A DNA stretch of 64,000 nucleotides from Hansfordia pulvinata. Taxonomy: Eukaryota > Ascomycota > Sordariomycetes > Xylariales. Of the stretch, positions 12,267-25,575 are shown piece by piece (position 1 is the first letter of the stretch; every line of letters begins with the position of its first letter). The notes below the pieces were generated by a model that was not told where the DNA came from, made no database searches, and was given only the letters and a program-made list of their open reading frames with translations. The stretch spans positions 767,001-831,000 of the forward strand of contig BJKQ01000006.1 in the NCBI GenBank assembly GCA_006538405.1, written 5' to 3'. Position numbers and translations under genes: made by a program.

Positions 12267-13766
12267 TGCAGGTCTTGCTGGGGAGAAGAATCCAGGGAAA
12301 GCGGGACCAGAAGCAGAAAAAAGTGTGTGTACAAAAAGTCAGGTCCAAGAGCCGGCTTGCGCTGTCCGAGGTATTAGTGCACGAAGCGGTGTAAGGACGG
12401 ACGAGCGGGCAGGCGTATTCAGGCCCAATGTAGGGCTGACGGGCTGGTTGGCTGGGGAGAGGAGACGAACGAGGAGGTGGGTGAGAAAAAAAGGGGGGGG
12501 GAGAGAGTCTTTTTTTTCCCTGTTTCCCGAGTGTTGCGAATGGGTATCTCTGGGAGGGTGGAGGGGAACTGGTGAGGACTCAAAAGAAGGGAAAGAGTCA
12601 GGCCGAGGGTTTTGAGTTGTTGTGCAGAGCAGCAGACAAAAGATTGTCAGGTGGTGTGGTGGTGTGGACGGGATGGGATGGGAACCGGTGTATTGATGTA
12701 TGTGAGGCAGGCGCAGAGTATGCGGCAGCGGGGATTGGGGGGGGGGGGGGGATCAGGTGCGCTTTTGACACAACGGAGGCTGGTACGAAAGGGCTTGTAC
12801 CCGCTCGAGGAGACGGCGGTACTTGCGGTTGCACAAGTACCCAAGTACTCCAAAGTGAGTGCAGCCGGAGCTTTGGGGGGGGGGGGGGGGGGGAAGGACC
12901 GGACTTTGGCTTGGCCCGGTGGGCCTGGCGGGTGGGAAGCGCGGGAGGATCGGAGCTTTTTTGAAAACAACCTTGGGGGGTAGTGCCAAGGGCCAAAACG
13001 GTTCGAGGCGCAGCGCTCCGTAAGGCGGTACGTTGGGAGGAGGGTGTGTACTCGTAAGGGGAACGGATACTCGCACCTCGCCTGCACGCCAGGAGTCGGG
13101 ATAGAGAGGCAAAACAGCAGGCAGGCAAACGAGCAATGGAAGCAAGCAGGCAGACAGGCAAGGAGGATGGGGGGAACTGGGGCAAACAGAGCAGAACATG
13201 AACACCATGGCAGGCAACTCGAGTCTGGGTAAGCAAATGGCAGCACTCACGAGTTGTGCTCGGCTGTGTCGTCTGGCCTGGAGGACGAGCTTGGTCCAAA
13301 GCGCGCAAGTCTGGCGCTCGAGGATGCGGATGCGATGGGCGGGCGAAGCGTGAGTGCCTGGGCCGCAGATCTGATCTGATCGGTTCCGATAGAGTCGATC
13401 CTGCGCTGCGCGTGTGCGTGCGTGGTGTGCCTGTAGGTGCGAGGTATGTGTAGGGAGGTACGAGTACCGTTGGTAGTAGATGGTAGGGTATGTGTATTGG
13501 ATGTGTGTCGTAGAGTCGTCAAGGCGTGTGTCAAAGTCAATGGGAGGATGGATGGTGATCAAGATGGCTCGAGGATGCCGAGTTATAATAATAATCAAAC
13601 GTCTGTCTGTCTGGCGGGTGTGCAGCACATGAAGAGGCGGGTCCCGAGAACAAGGCGAGCCGAGAGCTGGGGGGCGACGCTGCTGCATCTTATGGCCGAC
13701 TGGCCTTGGAGATGCGTGTGCCGCGAATTGGCTGTCCCGTCGGGCTGATTCTTGCGGTGATGGCTG

Positions 13767-13791
13767 ACTGACTGACTGACTGACTGACTGA
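13767..13791. repeat. (GACT)n tetranucleotide repeat
   Basis: About six perfect GACT units in non-coding DNA. No function is visible. Confidence 0.8.
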
Positions 13792-15681
13792 GAAGCTCCA
13801 GGCAGGTAGGTACCTGGGTACCGCTCGAGCAGCGATGACGGGTCCGACTGGAGGCTGGTGGAGGCACGGCGGCCGTGCTCCTGGGGCGCGAGGTGGCCCT
13901 GGCTCCCCGCCGGTCCTGTCCTGGCACTGGGACTTGCCCTGGAACCGGGACCTGATGGGCCCTGGGCTGGCCGGCCTTGACCCTGGACCGGGCCTGACGA
14001 ACCTGGACCTGGTCTGGTGCCGCTGGGTACGCGCCAGTGAGCACAGGTACATCGAGTGGCGCGCCGGCATGCGCCTGGTCGAGCGGCTCGAGGTCCCTGC
14101 GCTGCTGCGTGCAGCTACGAGTAACCGCAGGTCCTGGCCAGCCAAGTATCTCCAACGGCCGGCTCGTACCTCTCTCGGGCAGACGCGCCTGCCAAGGTAC
14201 CTGCACGGGCCCCAGCAACCACTTCCAACTTGGAACCCGCACACCACCACCATACTCGTAACCACCACCACCACCACCACCACCACCATCAGCTCGGGCT
14301 GAGCCAGGGTCAGGCGAAGGCCTGCAGCACTGGCCATGTTCAAGGTCCAGGATCTCTCTCTTCTGCTGCTGCTCGCGGTGCCTGGCTTCGCGCGGCGCCT
14401 CTCTCCCGGTTCCTACGAGAGCAGAGCATGCATGCATGCATGCAGCCATCCATCTTCATCTCCATCTACGAGTATCTCCCGCGCATGTACGATGCGCGCC
14501 TCTGGGAGGGAGGGCATCTGTGCACGCCCATCGGCGACGGCGTCGTGCCTCTTGCGCAGACCGGGGGGGCGCCGCGAGAAAACGCCGTCACGTCTGTGGG
14601 GAACGCAGCGTCCGCGAGACCACGGGCTGGCGAACAGGAGCGCGCGCTCGCGTTCACGAGTGGGCTGATGGCGTGGGAGCATGTGGACAGGGGATCGGGA
14701 TTTGGGGGGTTGCCAGATACGGGCTGGTATACCGGTTCATTGGCGAGCCCAAGAGGTGCTGACCATTTGCAGGCTGCTCTCCAACACCAGCTCGAGTCCG
14801 CTGATGCGCACCCGGATCCGCGGTGGCAGATGGATCATGAATGACCCCCCCCTTCCGGTATCCATCCAGGCGAGCGAGCGAGCGAGCGAGCGAGTGGACG
14901 ACTGCCTTGGCCCACGGCGGTGCTCCACGCCACGCCGCGCCGCGCCACGCCCGCGCGATACGCGTACGACGAGGCGCGGGCGGGTGCCGCCGACGCAGAG
15001 CGCAGAGGGACGAGGAGAAGGCACGGAGTCGGTCGTGCGTGCTCCACGGGCAGAGCAGGCTTGGTCACGCAAATGGGCCTCGGCGGCGGGGAAAGTCGTA
15101 CAAGTCGAGACGCTCCCAGTCGCCAGCCAGGTCGAGCGAGGTATCGCGAGAGTTTGGCCGTGAGGGAGTGGAGATGGAGCAGAGGCGACGGAGGGATCGA
15201 TAGGCACCGATTGTTCGGTATCAGCAGAGCTTCCCGCGCTTCTGAGACGGGACGGGCCTGCTAGCGCGGGCGCCAGTTGCCGTATCCGGCACGCCTCAGG
15301 GCCCCGGGCTGGGGAATGGATGGCGAGAGCTTCGTTCGGGTCGTCCGCGAAGGAATGGCTTGCGACGGGGTGGGGTGGACGGACGGGCGGACGGTTTGCG
15401 ACGACGGGGGCGAGTCAGCCGCCGCCGCCGCCCAAACGGATTGCCATCATGCCCAACCTGGAAGGGTTCAACCTTCAATAGGTACTCGGATTACGCCAGT
15501 ACCTCCTTGTGCTTACGAGCACGTTGGGCCGGGCGGGTGTGGAAGCCAAGGTACTTGCGGTCTGGTGCCTCGGCCATGTACACCCAATGGTTCGATGTAT
15601 CCGGATCACACCGTTCCACCGTTCCACCGTTCCGTTGCTCACGACGGCCAGGGTGGGGGTGAGCCATTGGCAACGACAGCC

Positions 15682-15770
15682 CTGCCCTGCCCTGCCCTGC
15701 CCTGCCCTGCCCTGCGCCAGTCGCCCGACACCACCACCACCACTACCACCACCACCACCACCTGCCAGTG
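15682..15770. repeat. (CCCTG)n followed by (ACC)n
   Basis: A pentanucleotide CCCTG array (about 15682-15714) and, after a short spacer, an ACC trinucleotide array (about 15729-15760). A similar ACC array lies at about 14262-14288. These create long spurious frames reading poly-Thr. Confidence 0.8.
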
Positions 15771-18700
15771 TCCATGCGAGTACTCGTACGCGCGTGGCTT
15801 CTCAGGTACGGGTACCTCGGAAACGCACCCCCGGTCGCCCCCGAGATCGGTACAGGTACGAGTGCGAGAACTCGTGCCCCGCCAACCATGGGAACCTTGG
15901 GGTTGGGCATCAACGACCTTGGGTGCCATCGACACCCGACAGCGCCCACGAGCTGCTCTCACGCATCCACCAGCAGCCCCCCCCGTCGACCCTCGCGAGC
16001 CTCTCATGGCCCAGTCGCCGGTGGGAGGGTGTAGACCGCTCCCAGGCACTGGTTGCGAGCCCTCGACAACCCCGGAGACTACGGCCTCTTCCGGCCGTTG
16101 GCACCAGCTATCGTCATGCCTAGCGTACCGCCTTCGGAGCTGCTCGAGTGTGACTGTGACTCGACTGCCCCTCGACCGCACCTTGGGTTGGACGCCCAAG
16201 GCCGGTGTCCGGCGATGCGACCTTGTTTGCCTGCCTGCTTGCCTGCCTGCCTCTGGCGACCGAGCAAAAGACCTGCGGATACAGACAGACAGACAGACTT
16301 GCAGACGACAGAGCCAGTAACAGACGAAGCGACGCACGCCCCATGGGCAGATCGGGCCCTGACAGCCTCCCCTGCGTGCCAACCCACAGACGGTCTGTCC
16401 CTCGGAACGGCATCCGGCAGGCTTCTGACCGCGGGCCACACCCTCGACTGGGAAACGCCTCACCCGCGCCAGCTCTCGCCTCGACAACACGACCTTTTCT
16501 CGCCTTGATCCGATGGCCGCCCATTCGCACCCAATGTCACAAGGCCGGGGTCGCTGACGACCACCCAGCCAGCTAGCCAGCCAGCCAGCCAGGTACGAGT
16601 AGGCGAGGCAGGCGAGGCAGGCTGGCCGCCATGGCTGGTTGGAGAGTGCAGGTTGCAGCGTCGAGCAGCAGACCTGCTTGGCCGGGGGCGTTCTTGGTCG
16701 TGGTGTGCAACTTGCAGCCCGATCGACCCCCCCACCCCCAAACACACGCGCTCTCGCTGACCGCGCTCACCACCGGCAGTCATCAGTCCTGCTCGAGAGG
16801 CCCGGGGCCCTTTCTGACGTCCAAGTGGCCTAGCGGTTCTCTCCGCGTGCCGGCCACCTCGGCCTGGGCCCGCGGGCGCGCAGAGGGATCGGACACCCTG
16901 CATCGTCATAGTCTCGCCATTTGTGAGATTCTCGTAGGATCGCCCGCCTCTGCCTCCCCGATGCTCAATGTTCCTCTGCCGCAGGTTATGCGGGCGGCGC
17001 CCCTTCCTCGGGTCCTTCGCACCAGGCAAATCCCGTCGTCCGTCGCCCGTCTGCTGGGCAAGGCTGTACGGACGGCGTGCTTGGAACGGAGGGCAACAGA
17101 ACAAGAGCGACAAGCAGCACGACAGGAGTACGAGTACTCGCACGAGTACATACACACTTGGAAGCGAAAAGCCAATGACGACGAAAACGGTTTTGGTTTT
17201 GCCGGCTCTGAGCGCCCGCCCCAAGGTAGACCCTTGCAAGGCCGCGATCCTCAGGGCACGGGTCAATTGGCATCGCTGCTTACCGGCTGCTGGGGACCTT
17301 TGGCCGGGCTGGAACCCGGATCAAAGCGTGCTGCCGGTCTGGCGGCGCTGGCGCGCGATCTATCAAATCTATCCGTATCTGCGCCATCTGCTCGTACGCG
17401 ACCGGGCGCTGGGCTGGCTGCTCGTAACGTACGAGTGTCCTCGCTCTCACCTCTCCTCCGGGGCCTGGGCTTGCCGTGGTGATGGTGGTGGTGGTGGTCG
17501 TCGTCGTCATCGTCATGATGGGCGTCGAGATGGCGCGGGTCGCCTTGGCAGGTCCCGGTATTAAGATGGCGCTTGTTGCGGTGAGAACTTGAAACACACG
17601 AGACGCTGGGTACTAACAATCAACCGCTGCAGAGTGACTACTGTCCGGAGCAGTGTGGGCTGGGGACTTTCGACAAGAGCATGCCGCGGGCGGGTCTGCC
17701 GGGACCGGGGTCGTCGACGTTTCTGTGTTCCTCGTCTTCTTCTTCCTGTTCTTTCTTGTCTCTGCCTCGTGGTCCGTTCCCTGTGTGATACGAGTACCCG
17801 TACTGCGCCGCCTGCGAGTACGTACTCGTACGGGCCACCGACCGCTCCGCTCGTGCTGCCGTCGCCGAGCCTGTGCCTCTGTCCCCAGCTATTTATTCAC
17901 GCTGCAGGGTTACCCTGACTTTTTGCTGGGAGTCGCGCGTGCGCGCCCCTGGGGCTAAGCACGAGGTGGGGGTGGCTTTTCTTGCAACTAAGTTAGTTCT
18001 CTCTTTTAGCTCTCTGCCTCTTGGCAAAGGCGAAAGAGCAGACAGCCATAGCCTACTCGTAATCGACAGAAAACCAAGGCACGGCTCAGCTGGTGCCCCT
18101 CGCACTTCCTGCGGGAGCGCAAAGGGCAAACACTGACAAGCAGGGATGGGGAGGAAGGTACCCATCATCTCCATCATCAGCAGCAGCACCAAAGGAGGAA
18201 CGAACGAACGAACGAACGAAGAAGAAGAAGAAGAAGAAAAAACGCCTCTTTGGAGACGGCAGGTATAGCTCGTAGCTCGAGTCGGGAACATCCCAGAAGC
18301 CCGGCTGCCCGCATGGACCGTTACGGGCCTGTGCTGTGCTTCTCGGGGTGACTCGGTCATACTGTAGCTCACAGGCAGAGCAGACGGACAGACAGAGGGG
18401 GGAGTTCCGTGCCATGCCAAACCGGTACCTCACTCCAATTGCCAATCTCGCTCTAGCTGATCACGTCGGCTTGCGTGAATTCTTTTCTGGAAGCCCGGTA
18501 GTTGGGCCTCTTCCCCCCTTCCCCGGTATGGAGAAAAAGCACGGATGCATTTCTGTTCTCTCTTTTTTCTTTTTTTTTCTTCCGAGAGATCTGCCTTGCT
18601 TCTTTGGCACGGATCGCGCAACCGCTCGAGTTTACGAGTCAGCAGCCAGCATTGCCCATTAGCGTGCTCATGTCAGAATGGATGCTCAGTGGCGAGTGCG

Positions 18701-19553
18701 CGTACCTTGCCGTATGGTATGTAAAGTAGGTTGTACTTTAGGTGGTCTTTTCCTTTGCCCTCCCTCCCAGTGGACCGGTCCCATGCGTATTACAGCAGGT
18801 ACGAGAAGATGGAGTGGCGCCACCTCGAACCACCTACCTAAGGTACCCTATCTACATGAATGATGTACGTATCTGAGTGGTACGGGTTTGATCGTCATTT
18901 TGTCTCCGATCGTGCAGTCGCTTCGCTTCTCTACGAGACTGCTGCTGCTGCTTGCCCTCTGGCAAAACCCCCCGGCAACCCGGTTCTTGCAGCTTGCATG
19001 CTGCTGCAGCTCTCTCACTCACATGTATGCATGTACGAGTTTTGCACATAGGTACGGTATGTAGTGTTTTCTCGCCGGCGTGTTTCAGAAAACTCGCGCC
19101 CGATTCTCATCTTTCTTACCTCATCTCCTGCTCGCACGTGTGGTTTATGCAGCCTTGTGGCGCGTGTGTCTGTGTGTGTGTGTGTGTTGGTGGGAACTGT
19201 GAGATTGCGTCTCGGCTGATGCGCGTCTCTGTTTGTCTGGAGAGACAAAAAGAGAGAGAGAGAGAGCGTAGGAGAGCTTCTTGATTACGTCTCTGCTGGG
19301 TCCGCGAAGTGGATTGCATTGGATTGTATTGCAGTCTTGGCCAACGTCTCTCTCTTCGGTGGGTGGCGGGATGGGAGGTGGGATTGTCCCCGGCGGTTTG
19401 TTCGAGTGTCATCAGTGCGCGTGTGGGAGTGCAAAGTGGGAGTGAGAGACCGTGCAGGTGGGCGCGGGTTGGCAGCTCTTGTGCGTGTGCTCATGAATGA
19501 GACGGGGGGTTCACCGAGGCCTCGGGCGTTGGGAATTTACGCGGCAGACTCTG

Positions 19554-19575
19554 CCCCCCCCCCCCCCCCCCCCCC
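19554..19575. repeat. C22 homopolymer
   Basis: Twenty-two consecutive C in non-coding DNA. The length is only as reliable as the sequencing of homopolymers. Confidence 0.9.
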
Positions 19576-20121
19576 TCCCCTCCTCTTCGTGAAGGGAACG
19601 GATTGTGCGCCCGCGCCCGCGCAACGCATGGCATTGCATTGACGTTTGCTATTGACTGCTGCTGCTGCTGCTGTTGGGAGGGGGCGGCACTCGGCTCGTC
19701 AGACAGATACTCATAGATGCTCACATTTCTCCGATCGCGATGGGGGCGTAAGAAGGTGGGGGAGGAAAAAGAAAAGAAAAGAAACCAAAGGTACTGACCG
19801 ACCAGGGGCCGTGAATGCGCTCGCACGCTCATTGGCGGCGCACTGGTCTCTTATTAACATCTTACATCCATTATTACCATGCGCGCGCATCACTGCGTTA
19901 CGCAAATACTCGAAAACTCAACCAGCCATCGTCTTTCTTTCTTCTCTCCTCCTCTCCATTGCCATGGCCCTGGCTCGATATACGATACGCGAGCGATTTA
20001 CCCCATCTTCCTTGATTTTTATTGCGGGGAGAGGAGAATGGGGCTGCGAGCAGAGAGACTGCGGCTCCACGTACAAGACAAGAGGAGGCGCCTGCGATAA
20101 TGGGCCGCGTTATAGCTGTGT

Positions 20122-20137
20122 GTACTCGTACGAGTAC
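20122..20137. repeat. Perfect 16-bp palindrome built from two TACGAGT motifs
   Basis: The sequence GTACTCGTACGAGTAC is its own reverse complement. It fuses an ACTCGTA and a TACGAGT copy sharing the central TA. Twelve-base versions (ACTCGTACGAGT) occur at 3369-3380 and 21122-21133. It is part of the dispersed motif family described in the findings. A dimeric protein-binding site is one possible meaning; that is inference. Confidence 0.8.
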
Positions 20138-22697
20138 GGGCAATGCCTGCGTTGAGCAGGAGTTGCGAGGGCGGGGTTTGGGTTGCTACCATCCGCACAC
20201 ACTTTGATGGTGTTGAGACAACATGAGAGATGCTGCTGCTGGTGTTATGAGTATCACCGTGCAACATGAGTAAGGGACCTAACCTAGGTACCTACCTACA
20301 TAATGACATGTAGGCAAGTCAGTGCAATGTGACGAGTCACGAACAGGAGCGCGCCTCGTCCGACTGATTGGCCCGGCGGCGCACGCGCGTCAGCCCTGTA
20401 AAGCCACCCTTCAGCGCGAGTCCCGCTGTCTTCCTCTCTTCCTCTCTTTCTCTCTTCTCTGGCCCTCCCGTACCTCCCCATCCCTCCTCATCTCGCTTCC
20501 TCCGCCGTTTTTTCAGCCTTCTCCAGAGGCCGAGCAGCTCGCTCTGCTGGATCGATGGCTGTCTTCTTCTTGCGTGGTCTATTTTTGGGTCTGGTCTCCT
20601 GCCGGCGTCGTGGCTGCTGCAGGTCAGCGCAATAGCGCCTATTAGCAGCCCCGAGTATTGCCCTCCATCTGCCTACCTTAGGTGCCTGTCTGGCGCTGCC
20701 CAGTCCATCCGACGAGGCGCAAGCAGTCTGGACGCGCAAGTCCAGGGCAGGGCAGACGCGCCAAGCCGCCGCAAGGCGGGCAGATCGGAGCAGGAAACCA
20801 ATCCCAGCCCTCATGTGGCAGACAGACAGAGCCGGGACCTCGTAGATCTGGAGCCACTGCCTACCTACCAGGTAAAGGTGGTGTAACCAGCCGGCCTGCT
20901 CGCTCTCCGTCGCTCACCGCAGTACTCGTATTCGACCTTTTCCGGGCTCTCACCGTTTCCTGCGCACTAGTCAGACTCCAAGACATGCCTTGCTTTGCGG
21001 TGCCGAGGAGAGGCAGAGGGAGAATAAGATGGTGCCGACGACGACGACGACGGAGACGACGGGCCAGTGCCAAGTAAGAAGAGGCACTGCCGCAACGAAG
21101 CCGCTCTTCGCGATTCCGCCAACTCGTACGAGTACACAGATTGCAGTCGCGAGCCAAGGCTCACGTGGTCAGGGGCGGAGAAACACTGTGCCGTGAATGA
21201 CGCAGGCGCAACGCGCTCACCGTGTTCTCCGGGGTTGAAAAGCAAGATGCAGAGTGATAGCCCGACCTCGTGCGATGGAATTCGGGTTAGCTACGTCCAG
21301 TATGTCCATGTGCCCAGCCAGGCAGGTAGGCAATGTATCCTCTGGGCATTTGTTGGTGGGATAGGTACACCCACTACACATGCGACGCAGTAACTTGAAG
21401 GGAGAGTTCCATGGAACACCATCCGTAATAAGGAGGTGCCTCAGCGTCTCCGTAAGCAGCTCCTGGCGTCGCTGCGCTATACCGGCTTTAGGGAGGTTCT
21501 TTCCCCCGGATCAATTCGCGGACTTACATCCGGTGGAAGTTGCACATCCCGTCAGGTATGAGGTGCTGTCAGGTGTCCAAGGTACCTATGAGTGCAGGCC
21601 GGAGATACCTGGTCGGGTACTTCCAACCAGGTTGCCCTTTGAGTGCTCGCAGGACGGGCAATCCCGTCCCGATTCCGCGGTAGGCCTTGTCCAGGCTCCC
21701 TCTACCTTGGGTACTCGTGCATCCGTGGATGGAACCGATCGAGTCGCACGTTCAACTCTCTCCGTCCCCTTCCACGCTCTCCATTTCTCTCTGACATCGC
21801 CTCTGCCTCGCCTCCGTCGGGTCTTGCGTCGCCTCGCTCCTCCAGGGAAGGATGCACAGCTACTTTGATGACCGCCTCGCACTCCCGACAACCAGCACCC
21901 CGCCCCGTCCCATCCCATCCCATCCCACGATGATCGAGCCAGGGGCTTGATAGGTGTGGGTGGGCGCAAGGCTCGACTCCCGCCCGATTCCGACTCGGCC
22001 AGGCAAGCAGTCGCGTCGCCGGCGTCCGTTGGGCACAAACGTCCAACTGCACTGTGACAGGCCTGGGCCTGGCGGGCCGGCCCATTATGCGACCGCAAGC
22101 ACACGGCCCGATCCCATTCGCCAGCGCCAGCGCCGGCCCCGAGCCAGAGCCAGAGCCCGTCAGCCAGCCGCGCCGGGGCGGACTGTGGCCTTGGACTCGA
22201 TTGACCTGAGAGCGGAATCGGGCTCACGAGTATGGACTGGCCATCAGCGCCTCCTGCCCCGGCCTGCCTAAGGCGTACTCATGGCAACACCACCACCACC
22301 ACGGCCGGTCACTCTTCATCATCATCACACTTCAGGGGTTTCGATGGAATGGCCTAGGACCGCGCGCGGCAGAATGACGACGTCTGCTTGGTCGCCTTTT
22401 CGACATTTGGCCGCCTTGCATGATGCATCATCACCTCCGTCTGTCACGGCCTTGTCTACCCACCCATGTCACGGTGAAGGAAGCCCGGCGTCCAAGGGGA
22501 ACCAAACCGACCGACCGCTTGACCGCACAACCAACCAACCAGCGGTCCTCTTTGTCATCAGAACGGGATTGCAGTCCCTGTTCTCGTGCCCGCGTTGTGT
22601 TCCACAATCTACAGAGTAGGTACCGCTTCGTTCTCTCACCTGGAACCCGAAAAAGATACGAGTATACGTGCGTCGAGGATTTCCTTCACACCCGGCC

Positions 22698-22722
22698 GGG
22701 GGGGGGGGGGGGGGGGGGGGGG
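22698..22722. repeat. G25 homopolymer
   Basis: Twenty-five consecutive G in non-coding DNA. Confidence 0.9.
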
Positions 22723-25575
22723 CAGTCAAAGAGGCGGTGAGCGAAGAGTAGGTTTTTCTCCCCCCTTCCACTCCCACACAACCACAGTCACACGCCCCCG
22801 CGCCCCCATCCCCTCTCGCCATTTGATTGGCGAAGCAAACTCGATCGTACAACCCACGCCCCCTCAGATTCACCTCTCCCCGGCAGGAAGCACCTGTTTT
22901 TTTTCTGCCTTTCATCAAAGCGAAACCTGGTCACGCTACGTACGTCGGATACGTACGTACGAGATGCGCCCATGTTCATGGCATGGTCTCTCTTGCCTGG
23001 TGGCCGCCCGGGAAATTCGGAGCGAGTGTCTGAAGCTGGAAGAGGGGCCCGGAGAAGAGCAGCAGACGGAGGGAATCAGGATCGGGGATGAAAAAGGTCC
23101 CTGGCCACTCCACCCATCAGCTTGCCCTACGTGCTGCTCTCATGGCCGGCCGGCCGGTCTGGTCGCTGCGGCTGGCCACAAGATTGAGAAACCCTTCGAT
23201 AGCGATATCAAACGTAGAGTGGACACATAGGTCGCCTCGGTATTCATTCCCTCTGGGGATGGCAAAGAACAAGGCGCTCGTCGCGTCGACTTGCGCAACC
23301 AGATCGACCAAAGCGGGTCTCTGAACTCCTCGGCCAACGGCGCCAGGTAACAATCAACACGACGTTTGGTTGTCGATTGTCTCTCACTTCCGCTGCTCGT
23401 CTTGGTCAGAATATCTGCTCCTCTGGCTGGCTCGCTAGCTTGCTCGCTCTTCCTCAACCCCCGGCGCCCCATGTCGGCCTGATCCAGCGCAGAAACCTGC
23501 ATATCTAGCGCGCGAGGTAAGGTACGGCTCGAACCCTACTGGCCGCGGTGACATCACGGGCCCTCCCCAGAGCGCCCGCGCGGCCCTCACGATGCTCCCC
23601 GGTATCCGAAGAGAGGACGTTGGGCAGCATGGGGGAAAGGGGGAGGCGAAAGGGACAAAAGGCAGGGGTGTCTAGTGACAGAGACTGATGACAGTATCAA
23701 GAGAGCAAATGCCTGATACTCGTAGTAGCGGTATAGCGCAATCTGGGGCCGACTGATGGATAACAATCATACACGTCTTTGTTTCTAATTTCGGTTCGGC
23801 GCAAACCAGCCTCGCCCGCCCGCCGATGAGAGGAAAGATGAGTCATGTTTCTGCTGCTGCCACACACAGAGAGAGATAGAGACTGAAGCGCTGTCGGCCT
23901 CGTCTTGTGCCTTTCCAACGGAGAGTGTTTCTCGTCGCTCCAGACGCTGCAACCGTTTCCCCGGGTCCCATACCGCCATTCTTGCCACTGCTCCGTTGAC
24001 CGACACGCCCCGCTCCTCACGAGTGTACTCGTAATACCTTGTATGCGTATCATCTCGTAGTAATAGTAGTTAATAGACAAGGGCAAGAGAGCAAAGAAAG
24101 AAAGTTAGAAACAAGGCAGTCGCTCTCTCTGTGTCCCTCGGAACTGCGGAGTCCGAGCGATGATCGGCGCGCCGCGCAACACCGCCATTGGCACACGCGG
24201 GAAGCGGGAGCACACACAGCCACACAAGCCTTGCCCCCCAAAGGCTTTGGGGCTAGCGGGTCTTTTGTTTTTTTGCTCTTGGCGCGGAGATGGGGATTTC
24301 CTATGCACTCACTCAATCCAAACGAAGAACGAAGGGGGTTCGGAAGCAATGGCTGACAGTTTTTTCTATTATTTGTGTTCTGTTTCCTTTTTCTTTTTTT
24401 CTCCCTCCCTGTTCTTCCTTGCCCCAAACCCACCACCTCTTCCAGGCGGCGCGATCTCTTGAGGAAAGGTCCCCGTCCTCGTTCTCGTCCTCGTTTCGTC
24501 GTACCCTTTCTCTCTCTCTCTCTCTCTCTCTCCCCCAGTGAGTGGCGGCTTACCCGCGGCTCCTTTTTTATTTTGGGGGGCGGGGGGAAGGTGGGTGGGT
24601 TTTCCGTCGTTCGGGGAGGCGAAGAGGGTCTTCTCTTTTTTTTTTTTGGCGGCGGAGGGATGAGAAAAGAGCCACCAAAAGCACAAAAAGTTCGTGATGA
24701 AGAATAGGATTCGCTCCGTCACAGGATTGAATTGTTGGCCACTCGCCCTCTCTCTATATCTCTCTCTTTCTCGTGTTTCAGCGCAAAACGTGAAACTTTC
24801 TCTCTTCGGCGCGCCTGTCAAGTCTTCTACCGTGATACCACGCCCCCCCCCCCCCCCCCCCGTGGCTCCGCTTGAGTCTGCGCGGCTAAAAGCCGGGCTG
24901 AAGGAGAAGAGCACTGCCGGGGGGGGGGGGGAGGGGGCGTGAGTGTCAGAGAGGGAAGAAGGTCGCCTCTGTGACCGTTATTCTTTTCGGGGGGTGGTCC
25001 TGCGGAAGGGAAATGCCCAAGACGGTGGCAGTGGTGGAGTCGCGTGGGCAGAGGTTAGCCAGCCAGCCAGGTTTTTCTTGGAAGCCGCGCAATCGCTCTT
25101 CGGCGCAGTCGCCCGATTCGAGGGAAGGGGAGGGGGGGTGTCCGCCCGCCATGCCAGGATGGGGCTGAAAGAGAGTGAGAGAGCTCTACGGAAGCGAGGG
25201 TTCGTGTGTATCGTGGCACAGCATGGTGAGATTTTAATTTGGAGAACCCGAGGATCCCGGCCCGGGTAGGTAGGCAGGATGGAATTCGGGCAGAGGGAGA
25301 ATCTCTCGACAGATAGACACCATTCGACGGGACAGGGCGCGTGCCGTCTTGGGCCCCTTCTCTCCCTGGAGGCTGGCCTGATGGGTCTCGAGCGGCCTGT
25401 GAAAGCGCCCGTTTCGACTGGGTAGTGGGAGGGCGGAAGGGGACCTGTCAGGTTGGTCCCCCCCCCTGGTACACCGACCCGGATGGAATTCTCTTGACCG
25501 CTGCTCTGAGTCTACCCCGAAGGCCCCGAAGTCGCCGGGGGGCAGAAGACGTCACCGCGTGTGCGTGTGTCGGGT

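Larger units (their letters stand above)
12267..25575. other. 13-kb gene-poor tract upstream of the bZIP gene
   Basis: No credible gene was recognised on either strand. Long frames (for example 15277-16320 plus and 15639-16745 minus) are antisense to each other and translate to repeat-derived Pro/Thr/Arg strings. The tract contains about 23 copies of TACGAGT/ACTCGTA, homopolymers (C22 at 19554-19575, G25 at 22698-22722, C19 near 24843), and many simple repeats. The part next to 12267 must hold the promoter and 5' UTR of the bZIP gene; the rest may include unannotated non-coding transcripts, which cannot be called from sequence alone. The end near 25.3-25.57 kb is the downstream flank of noc4. 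Confidence 0.65.

Noticed and set aside
15277..16745. Overlapping long frames on both strands
   Set aside because: They are antisense to each other, cross (CCCTG)n and (ACC)n arrays, and have no recognisable feature.
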